DNA from: Acidimicrobiia bacterium
Lineage (GTDB): Bacteria > Actinomycetota > Acidimicrobiia > Spongiisociales > SHLN01
DNA: 5,299 bases
Direction: 5' to 3'
Assembly (NCBI GenBank): GCA_013043085.1
Contig: JABDOU010000114.1
Coordinates: 1 to 5,299 of the forward strand
A program made the position numbers and the translations under genes. The notes beneath the pieces were generated by a model. It ran no database searches. It was not told where the DNA came from and saw nothing but the letters and a program-made list of their open reading frames with translations. Positions 1 to 5,299 of the stretch are shown piece after piece (positions within the stretch are counted from its first letter, which is position 1; each line of letters starts with the position of its first letter).

Positions 1-1
1 G

Positions 2-835
2 CCGAAACTCTGCTCAGGTGAGTATGTCGGAGCCCTGGGACTCACCGAACCGGGTGCCGGATCAGACGCTCTCGGTTCGATGCGCACGAAAGCGGTACGC
101 GACGGCGACTTCTACATCCTTAACGGCTCCAAGATGTACATAACCAACGGGCCGATCGCCGACATCGTGCTCGTGTATGCCAAATCCCAACCTGACCTGG
201 GCAATAGGGGCGTGACTGCCTTCATCGTAGAAACCGATACACCGGGCTTCCAGATAGCTCAGAAGCTCACGAAGATGGGTTTTCGGGGCAGCCCCACCGC
301 CGAGCTCGTATTTGAAGATGTCGTTGTTCCGGTCGCAAACATCGTCGGGTCCGAACATGAGGGGCATCAGGTTGTCATGAGCGGACTCGACATCGAACGC
401 GCCGCCCTGGCTCCCATCAGCATCGGTATCGCGGAACGTGCGCTCGAATTGTCGATTGAATATGCGAACGATCGATACCAGTTTGGAAAACCAATCGCCA
501 GTTTCCAGATGATCCAGTCGATGATCGCCGACATGTACACGTGGGTAGAGACGATGAAGGCGTTCACATATCAGGTCCTGGCGGAACTGGCCGATGTGGA
601 CGCGACCTCCGCTGGAAGAGGCGAGATCCACGCACGCACCGCAGCGGTCATCATGTACAACGCCAATACGGTCAATCAGATCCTCAACCACGCCGTTCAA
701 ATCCACGGCGGAGCCGGCTACCTCTGGGACACCGAGATCAATCGGCTGTTTCGTGCAACCAAACTGGGCGAGATTGGTGCGGGCACGACCGAGGTGCGCA
801 AACTGATCATTGCCGGCGAGCTTCTCGGACGTTAA
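2..835 (+). CDS. Acyl-CoA dehydrogenase, isovaleryl-CoA dehydrogenase-like (5' partial)
   Basis: FAD-dependent acyl-CoA dehydrogenase that would introduce an alpha,beta double bond into an acyl-CoA and pass electrons to ETF in the cytoplasm. The frame is open to the left edge, with 277 codons visible; the family is usually about 380-390 residues, so roughly 110 N-terminal residues lie outside. The ATG at 80 is internal, because family sequence continues upstream of it (GALGLTEPGAGSD, codons 32-67, the FAD/substrate-side motif). Next come NGSKMYITNG and the C-terminal helical domain. SGLDIER (Glu codon 395-397) sits where isovaleryl-CoA dehydrogenase has its catalytic Glu. The alternative site used by medium/short-chain enzymes (the E of YEGT) is Ala here, in IGAGTTEVRK (Ala codon 779-781). 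This pair is the isovaleryl/long-chain type arrangement. The neighbouring carboxylase and hydratase make isovaleryl-CoA the best substrate guess; citronellyl-CoA or another branched acyl-CoA is possible. Family call is firm, substrate moderate. Confidence 0.93.
   Translation, partial: PKLCSGEYVGALGLTEPGAGSDALGSMRTKAVRDGDFYILNGSKMYITNGPIADIVLVYAKSQPDLGNRGVTAFIVETDTPGFQIAQKLTKMGFRGSPTAELVFEDVVVPVANIVGSEHEGHQVVMSGLDIERAALAPISIGIAERALELSIEYANDRYQFGKPIASFQMIQSMIADMYTWVETMKAFTYQVLAELADVDATSAGRGEIHARTAAVIMYNANTVNQILNHAVQIHGGAGYLWDTEINRLFRATKLGEIGAGTTEVRKLIIAGELLGR
832..835. other. Shared palindromic stop TTAA between convergent genes
   Basis: The palindrome TTAA ends both the acyl-CoA dehydrogenase (TAA at 833-835 on +) and the hydratase (TAA read from 834-832 on -). 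The two reading frames overlap by four bases, so no room remains between them for a terminator. I see no hairpin followed by a T-run within about 60 bases on either side, so each transcript probably reads into the other gene. Confidence 0.9.
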
Positions 836-1620
836 TCGGATGCAGGTGCCCACGGCGCGGGGCGTTTGGCGAGGTAGGCACTCATGCCGGCCTGACCTTC
901 CTCGGAGCCGAAGAGCTCGGCCGATAGCTGCGCCATCTCTGACATCGCCTCATCAACATCCATGGCGGGAACTCTCCGAAGAATATGCTTCGCGGCCGCA
1001 AGTGCTTTGGGCCCGCCAAGTAGCAAATCGGCGACGATTTCGCCGATTCGTTCATCTAGGTCATCTGCCGGCACAGCTTGATTGATGAGACCGAGGCGTG
1101 CAGCTTCCCGTGCGTCGAACTGACGGCCCCTCAAGAACGCATCACCGGCGTCCGCTCGTCGCATCTTTGGTAGACAAATGACGGAAATGATGGCGGGTGC
1201 CAAACCGAGCCGCACTTCGGTGAACCCGAACCGGGCGTCCTCGATGGCGACTGATATATCCATGCTGGCCGCCAAACCTGTGCCTCCGGCGACGGCGTGA
1301 CCGGCGATCTTTCCGACGAACGGCTTGGGGGAGCGCAGAATCCGGGCGAAGAGCCTCGCCGGATCAGCCTCCAATGGAGCCGGATCGTCCGTGGTTCGCT
1401 CTGACAAGCTCGCTCCGGCACAAAAGACCGAGCCTGTATTGGTGACCACGACAACTCGCACCGCCTCGTCTGCTTCCGCGAGGTCGAGTGCCGTGTGGAA
1501 TTCGGTGACCAGCGCGGAACTAAGGGCGTTGCGGTTTGCCTCATCGATCAACGTGATCGTGAAAACCGCCCCGTCCAGCGTGGTCTCTACTGCGGTCCCT
1601 ATGGTTTCATTCCTTTCCAC
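832..1620 (-). CDS. Enoyl-CoA hydratase/crotonase family protein, probable 3-methylglutaconyl-CoA hydratase-like
   Basis: Crotonase-fold protein, 262 aa from the GTG at 1620, normal for the family. In residues from that start: CAGASLS (67-73) and AGGTGL (111-116) form the CoA/oxyanion-hole region; FTEV (Glu135, codon 1216-1218) matches the second catalytic Glu of rat enoyl-CoA hydratase; the first catalytic Glu position is Gly115 (codon 1276-1278). The stretch EVRLGLAPAIIS (135-146) recalls LiuC/AtuE-type hydratases that act on methylglutaconyl-CoA or its isohexenyl analogue; this is from memory of the family. Beside an isovaleryl-CoA dehydrogenase-like gene and a two-subunit carboxylase, hydration of the carboxylated enoyl-CoA is the likely job. 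Start is uncertain: TTG at 1671 gives 279 aa with GAGGTG 11 nt upstream (1683-1688); GTG at 1620 has no clear ribosome site; an in-frame ATA at 1600-1602 (256 aa) has the best-placed one. Encoded opposite to all neighbours. Other crotonase activities (isomerase, dehydratase) cannot be excluded. Confidence 0.88.
   Translation of the reverse strand: MERNETIGTAVETTLDGAVFTITLIDEANRNALSSALVTEFHTALDLAEADEAVRVVVVTNTGSVFCAGASLSERTTDDPAPLEADPARLFARILRSPKPFVGKIAGHAVAGGTGLAASMDISVAIEDARFGFTEVRLGLAPAIISVICLPKMRRADAGDAFLRGRQFDAREAARLGLINQAVPADDLDERIGEIVADLLLGGPKALAAAKHILRRVPAMDVDEAMSEMAQLSAELFGSEEGQAGMSAYLAKRPAPWAPASD
1611..1617 (-). promoter_or_regulatory. Shine-Dalgarno-like site inside the hydratase 5' region
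   Basis: Read on the minus strand this is GAAAGGA. It lies 8 nt before an in-frame ATA (1602-1600), ideal spacing for a ribosome site. The nearest ATG (1610-1608) is one base away, too close and out of frame, and meets a TAG after two further codons. The annotated GTG start at 1620 is upstream of the site and cannot use it. So the site either marks a non-canonical ATA start or is a chance purine run. Confidence 0.4.
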
Positions 1621-1688
1621 AGTCAGTCGGGTGGCAGAACGTCGGCCGCATCCACCCGATCCCAGTTCCAAGCTTAAAGTGGCACCTC
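1621..1688. promoter_or_regulatory. Divergent intergenic gap, presumed promoter region
   Basis: This 68-bp gap separates the hydratase (-) from the carboxyltransferase (+), taking the GTG start for the hydratase. It is the only non-coding space in the window and the natural place for divergent promoters or a shared regulator site. I could not find convincing -35/-10 pairs or a clear inverted repeat beyond a HindIII-like AAGCTT at 1670-1675. If the hydratase starts at TTG 1671, the gap shrinks to 17 bp and promoters must lie inside the coding regions. Confidence 0.35.
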
Positions 1689-3296
1689 ATGAGCGCCATC
1701 GGAAAGCCCATTCGCAGCCGGCTCGATACATCATCGCCGGAGTTTCAGTCGAACCTCGCCGCCATGGAACAGATGTGGGGTGAAGTCGAAGCCGAGATGG
1801 CGAGCGTGCCCGGCATCGGTGGGCAGCGATACGTCGATCGTCATCGCAAGCGCGGCAAGATGTTGGTGCGAGAGCGCGTCGAGATGCTCATCGATCCCAA
1901 TACCCCTTTTCTGGAACTGAACCCTCTTGCCGGGTGGGGAACCGAAGATCCAGTCGGCGTCGGCGTTGTGGCCGGAATAGGGGTTGTCGAGGGGGTGGAG
2001 TGCGCCATTCATGGATCGGATATGACCTATCGAGGCGGCGCCCTCAACCCGACGTCATGGAAGAAGCAATGGCGCATGTGGGAGATTGTCGAGAAGAATC
2101 GACTTCCTCTGATCGTCTTGAATGAATCGGCGGGCGCCGAGCTTCCGAGGCAGGCGGATCTCTTTGTCGGAGCCGGGGCGAGCTTTCGCGACCTCACACG
2201 CTTCTCGAAAATGGGGATACCAACCATCACCGTCGCATTCGGCCCTAACACAGCGGGCGGCGCATACGTTCCTGGTATGAGCGACTACACGGTGTTTGTG
2301 AAAGGCCGCGGAACTGCGTATCTCGGAGGCCCTCCGCTGGTCAAGATGGCTATCGACGAGATAGTGGATGAAGAGACGCTCGGCGGTGCCGACATGCACT
2401 CACGCGTCAGCGGGTTGTCCGATTATCTGGCCGCAGACGAGATGGACGCGTTACGAATGACCCGCCAAATCGTCCGTCACCTCAATTGGAGGAAGCTGGG
2501 ACCTGGACCAACCGAACCGGGTGACGAACCGATATATGACCCGGCCGAGCTCATGGGAGCTGCCTCGGCCGATCTCCGCATCCCGTTTGAAATGAGGGAG
2601 ATCTATGCCCGTATCCTCGATGGCAGCCGACTCGAAGAATTCAAACCACTCTTCGGTGACAAGCTGGTTTGCGGCTGGGGATCGATTCACGGTTTTCCCA
2701 TTGGCGTACTGGGCAACAACGGAATTCTCTTTTCAGAAGAGGCAAAGAAGGCCTCCCAGTTCGTTCAGTTGTGCAACAGGACGAATACCCCTTTGGTCTT
2801 CTTCCACAACATCACGGGATTCATGGTCGGATCCGAGGCCGAGCAGGGTGGCATCATTGTCAACGGAGCCAAGCTGATCAACGCCGTCGCAAATTCGACC
2901 GTGCCTCACTTCAACCTCATGGTGGGAGCCAGCTACGGGGCTGGCAACTACGGAATGGCGGGTCGAGCCTACGACCCACGATTTGTGTTCACATGGCCAA
3001 ACCATCGAATCGCCGTCATGGGACCAAAACAGCTGGCCGGCGTCATGGACATCATCGCCCGCAACGCAGCAGCGGGCCGAGGGCAAGCGGTCGACGAGGA
3101 AGCGCTGAGCACAAAGACTGCGGAACTCGAGGCCCGGATCGAACACGAATCCACCGCGCTGTTCTCCACAGGACGCCTCTGGGATGACGGGATCATTCAT
3201 CCGGCCGATTCCCGAACGGTGTTGGGGCTCGCTATCTCCGCAGCACACAGCAACCGGATTGAGGGCGCCACCGAGTACGGCGTCTGGCGGCATTGA
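1689..3296 (+). CDS. Acyl-CoA carboxylase carboxyltransferase (beta) subunit, methylcrotonyl-CoA carboxylase-like
   Basis: Transfers the carboxyl group from carboxybiotin to an acyl-CoA or enoyl-CoA; works as a complex with the alpha subunit encoded immediately downstream. 535 aa, the usual length for methylcrotonyl-CoA carboxylase beta. The N-terminus carries RLDTSSPEF and a charged segment ending in GKMLVRERVEMLIDP, as in this family. Two crotonase-like halves are visible: the first has NESAGAELP (145-153) and GPNTAGGAYVPGMSD (185-199); the second has NITGFMVG (374-381) and GASYGAGNYGMAGRAYDPRF (413-432). The paired glycine-rich motifs form the oxyanion holes for CoA and biotin. The substrate region (TYRGGALNP, NESAGAELPRQADLF) differs from the typical methylcrotonyl form as I remember it and resembles actinobacterial AccD2-like proteins, so the substrate is only inferred from neighbours; geranyl-CoA or another acyl-CoA is possible. 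ATG 1689 is chosen because family sequence begins at once; its ribosome site is weak (AAAGTGG, 1676-1682). The stop overlaps the next start. Confidence 0.95.
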   Translation: MSAIGKPIRSRLDTSSPEFQSNLAAMEQMWGEVEAEMASVPGIGGQRYVDRHRKRGKMLVRERVEMLIDPNTPFLELNPLAGWGTEDPVGVGVVAGIGVVEGVECAIHGSDMTYRGGALNPTSWKKQWRMWEIVEKNRLPLIVLNESAGAELPRQADLFVGAGASFRDLTRFSKMGIPTITVAFGPNTAGGAYVPGMSDYTVFVKGRGTAYLGGPPLVKMAIDEIVDEETLGGADMHSRVSGLSDYLAADEMDALRMTRQIVRHLNWRKLGPGPTEPGDEPIYDPAELMGAASADLRIPFEMREIYARILDGSRLEEFKPLFGDKLVCGWGSIHGFPIGVLGNNGILFSEEAKKASQFVQLCNRTNTPLVFFHNITGFMVGSEAEQGGIIVNGAKLINAVANSTVPHFNLMVGASYGAGNYGMAGRAYDPRFVFTWPNHRIAVMGPKQLAGVMDIIARNAAAGRGQAVDEEALSTKTAELEARIEHESTALFSTGRLWDDGIIHPADSRTVLGLAISAAHSNRIEGATEYGVWRH

Positions 3297-3298
3297 TG
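3294..3298 (+). other. TGATG stop/start overlap of beta and alpha carboxylase subunits
   Basis: TGA (3294-3296) ends the carboxyltransferase and ATG (3296-3298) starts the biotin carboxylase, sharing the base A at 3296. No strong ribosome site precedes the ATG (only a weak GGCGG at 3286-3290), so termination-reinitiation coupling is the likely way the two subunits are kept in proportion. Both genes are therefore on one transcript. Confidence 0.85.
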
Positions 3299-5299
3299 AT
3301 CAGCCGTCTCCTGATCGCCAATCGAGGAGAAATCGCTGTGCGCATCGCCGCTGGAGCTAGTCGTTTGGGAATAGGGACAGTTGGCGTGTACTCGGTACCC
3401 GACGCCGGCGCGTTACATGGCGACGTCATGGATCTGTCGGTGGCATTGCCGGGCGCCAGTCCCCAGGACACGTATCTCCGTGGCGATGCCATTATCGCCG
3501 CCGCCCACAAAACCGATTGTGATGCGATTCATCCCGGCTACGGATTCCTCGCAGAGAACGCGGCGTTTGCACAGGCGGTGATCGACGCCGGACTCGTTTG
3601 GGTGGGGCCGACTCCGGATCAAATCCGCCTCCTCGGAGACAAGGTGGCCGCCAAGAACGCCGCCATCGAGGCAGGCGTCCCAACCACCTGGGCCCGGGAA
3701 GCAGCACCGGGATCGATCCCGGATGATGTTTCGATGCCGGCACTCGTGAAGGCTGCCGCCGGCGGTGGTGGGCGCGGTATGCGCATCGTTCGGAGTTCAC
3801 ACGAGCTCGCAGCGTCTGTAGAAGCTGCCTCCCGGGAGGCACTGAGTGCCTTTGGAGACGGCACGGTCTTCATCGAACCCTACATTGAAGACGGGCGCCA
3901 CATCGAGGTACAGATCATGGGTGACAGCCATGGCACCGTGCTCCATTTCGGTGAACGAGAGTGCTCGATCCAGCGTCGCAATCAGAAGATCATCGAGGAG
4001 TCTCCCTCGGCTGGAATTTCTGACGACGTACGGACCACCTTGCTGGACGGAGCGCTTGCGCTCGCGAAACACGTCGGCTATCTGAACGCCGGAACAGTTG
4101 AATTCCTGGTCGGTCGGGATGGGACGATCAACTTCCTGGAGGTCAACACGCGGCTCCAGGTGGAGCATCCTGTCACCGAAGCCGTCACAGGGCTCGACCT
4201 GGTGGCGTTGCAGCTGATGGTGGCAGCGGGCGATCCGCTGCCGCTGACCCAACAAGACGTCACGGTCGAGGGTCACGCGATCGAAGCGAGGATCGTGGCC
4301 GAAGATCCATCACGCGACTGGTTGCCTTCCTCAGGCATGATCCGAACCTTCGACATCAGCGCCGGCGTGCGAGTTGACACCGGTGTCCGTGACGGAACGA
4401 TCGTCGCTCCGGACTACGACTCGCTCCTCGCAAAGGCCATCAGCCATGGCAGCGATCGCGAAACTGCTGCAAGGATCCTGTCGAGGTCTCTTCGATCGTC
4501 TCGCATTGTCGGCGTCGATACAAATCTCAAGACATTGACGGCAATTCTGGAAGATGAGGATTTCCTCGCTGCGAATACCCCGACGATCTTTCTCTCCTCG
4601 CACCCGGAACTCCTCGACCCTCCTGGACCGAAACATGACGATCTGCTTGCGCTCCTGCTTGGCGCCGTTTTTGTGTCGGAGCTACGCGACCGGGCTCGGG
4701 ACGCCGTAACCGGTTTTGCCCCGTCCGGATGGCGCAATCTCCGCACCATCGGACAACGCCAGGCTTGGACCCATGGCACCGACCTCTACCACGTCGAATA
4801 CGTAATGAAGAACCGATCGGAAGCCACGGTATTGCTTGGCGACTGGCCCGAACCGACGTCCGATGGAAGCCTCGCGATCGACGAACGCAGAAGCATCAAC
4901 GTTCGGCTTCTCGAGCGATCCACCCACCAGCACATTGTCGAGTTCGATGGCCTGAGGCGGGTGATCGACATTGATCTTGACGGAGACCGTGCACATACAA
5001 GAAGTCGTGCCGGAACCGCAACATGGACCAGGGTTCCGAGGTTTGCGACTCACGAATTCGAAGATGTCGGCAGCGGCCCGGTTTCACCCCTGCCAGGAAC
5101 CGTCATCGCAGTACACGTCTCTGTGGGCGAGCAGGTCGAAGAAGGACAGCTTCTCATGGTGGTCGAGGCCATGAAAATGGAGCATCGGATTACGGCAGCC
5201 GTCCCCGCAACAGTCGCAGAGGTCCGTTTCGCCCAGGGCGATCGCGTCGACACAGGCGATCTCCTGGTCCGTCTCGATCTTTCGGAGCAGGATGAGGAC
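3296..5299 (+). CDS. Acyl-CoA carboxylase alpha subunit (biotin carboxylase + biotin carrier), methylcrotonyl-CoA carboxylase-like (3' end outside window)
   Basis: Carboxylates its own biotin using ATP and bicarbonate, then hands the carboxyl to the beta subunit encoded just upstream. I translated the frame from ATG 3296: 668 codons with no stop up to the last base. Order: biotin carboxylase N-domain (LLIANRGEIAVRI, residues 5-17), ATP-grasp domain (about 110-325), C-domain (about 330-440), a less conserved linker (about 445-585) that in this family contacts the beta subunit, and a biotinyl domain (about 590-668) with EAMKME and biotin acceptor Lys627 (codon 5174-5176). Counterparts of E. coli AccC active-site residues are present: Lys116, Lys152 before the GGGGRG loop (156-161), His202, Lys231, Glu282, Arg286, Glu290, Arg332. 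AccC His236 is replaced by Asn229. Known alpha subunits run about 650-680 aa and 41 residues already follow Lys627, so the stop should lie just past the edge. Translation is probably coupled to the beta subunit by the TGATG overlap. Confidence 0.95.
   Translation, partial: MISRLLIANRGEIAVRIAAGASRLGIGTVGVYSVPDAGALHGDVMDLSVALPGASPQDTYLRGDAIIAAAHKTDCDAIHPGYGFLAENAAFAQAVIDAGLVWVGPTPDQIRLLGDKVAAKNAAIEAGVPTTWAREAAPGSIPDDVSMPALVKAAAGGGGRGMRIVRSSHELAASVEAASREALSAFGDGTVFIEPYIEDGRHIEVQIMGDSHGTVLHFGERECSIQRRNQKIIEESPSAGISDDVRTTLLDGALALAKHVGYLNAGTVEFLVGRDGTINFLEVNTRLQVEHPVTEAVTGLDLVALQLMVAAGDPLPLTQQDVTVEGHAIEARIVAEDPSRDWLPSSGMIRTFDISAGVRVDTGVRDGTIVAPDYDSLLAKAISHGSDRETAARILSRSLRSSRIVGVDTNLKTLTAILEDEDFLAANTPTIFLSSHPELLDPPGPKHDDLLALLLGAVFVSELRDRARDAVTGFAPSGWRNLRTIGQRQAWTHGTDLYHVEYVMKNRSEATVLLGDWPEPTSDGSLAIDERRSINVRLLERSTHQHIVEFDGLRRVIDIDLDGDRAHTRSRAGTATWTRVPRFATHEFEDVGSGPVSPLPGTVIAVHVSVGEQVEEGQLLMVVEAMKMEHRITAAVPATVAEVRFAQGDRVDTGDLLVRLDLSEQDED

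Noticed and set aside
62..853. 263-codon open frame on the minus strand, antisense to the dehydrogenase
   Set aside because: Its codons are in register with those of the dehydrogenase, so it stays open merely because that gene avoids TTA, CTA and TCA. The translation shows no recognisable domain, while the + frame is a clear dehydrogenase.
836..900. Possible terminator after the dehydrogenase
   Set aside because: GC-rich sequence is present, but I found no stable stem followed by a T-run on either strand.
1621..1688. Operator-like palindrome around AAGCTT at 1670-1675
   Set aside because: Symmetry does not extend beyond the six bases; flanking positions mostly mismatch, so it is compatible with chance.
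1325..1783. 152-codon + frame crossing the hydratase and the carboxyltransferase start
   Set aside because: Low-complexity Ser/Arg/Ala-rich translation, antisense to a clear crotonase and overlapping the start of a clear carboxyltransferase in another frame.
2733..3293. 186-codon minus-strand frame inside the carboxyltransferase
   Set aside because: Same codon-register shadow effect; the + frame carries conserved carboxyltransferase motifs throughout.
3797..4276. 159-codon minus-strand frame inside the biotin carboxylase
   Set aside because: Also in codon register with the + gene, over its highly conserved ATP-grasp region; no independent support.
1..5299. Undescribed defence, mobile or RNA-based system
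   Set aside because: The window is filled by four recognisable metabolic enzymes; no repeats, recombinase, nuclease, toxin or structured RNA was seen.

Overview
This window carries part of a catabolic gene cluster for a branched acyl-CoA. It holds four protein-coding genes: an acyl-CoA dehydrogenase of the isovaleryl-CoA dehydrogenase type (+, N-terminus outside the window), an enoyl-CoA hydratase/crotonase (-), an acyl-CoA carboxylase carboxyltransferase (beta) subunit (+), and the matching biotin-carboxylase/biotin-carrier (alpha) subunit (+, running off the right edge). DNA is almost fully coding. I see no RNA gene, mobile element, CRISPR array, phage gene or repeat family.

How the genes fit together: oxidation of a saturated acyl-CoA to its enoyl-CoA (dehydrogenase), biotin-dependent carboxylation of that enoyl-CoA (alpha plus beta carboxylase) and hydration of the carboxylated product (hydratase) is the order of steps in leucine/isovalerate breakdown (isovaleryl-CoA to 3-methylcrotonyl-CoA to 3-methylglutaconyl-CoA to HMG-CoA). 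The set matches the Liu-type (LiuA, B, C, D) gene content. The same four families also serve acyclic terpene (geranyl/citronellyl-CoA, Atu-type) breakdown and the less understood actinobacterial AccA2/AccD2-like loci, so the substrate is inferred, not shown.

Layout: 2-835 dehydrogenase (+); 832-1620 hydratase (-), tail-to-tail with it and sharing the palindrome TTAA as stop codon on both strands; 1621-1688 a short divergent gap; 1689-3296 carboxyltransferase (+); 3296-5299 biotin carboxylase/carrier (+), whose ATG overlaps the previous TGA by one base. The odd point of layout is the hydratase, which is inverted in the middle of a pathway that otherwise reads rightward.

Organism: fairly high GC by eye, dense packing, GTG/TTG-type alternative starts, and carboxylase sequences that recall actinobacterial AccD2/AccA2-like proteins suggest an actinomycete or other high-GC bacterium, perhaps an uncultured one. 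This is a weak inference from sequence style and memory of families. I found no evidence for a wholly new system. The observations worth checking concern layout, start codons and active-site substitutions.
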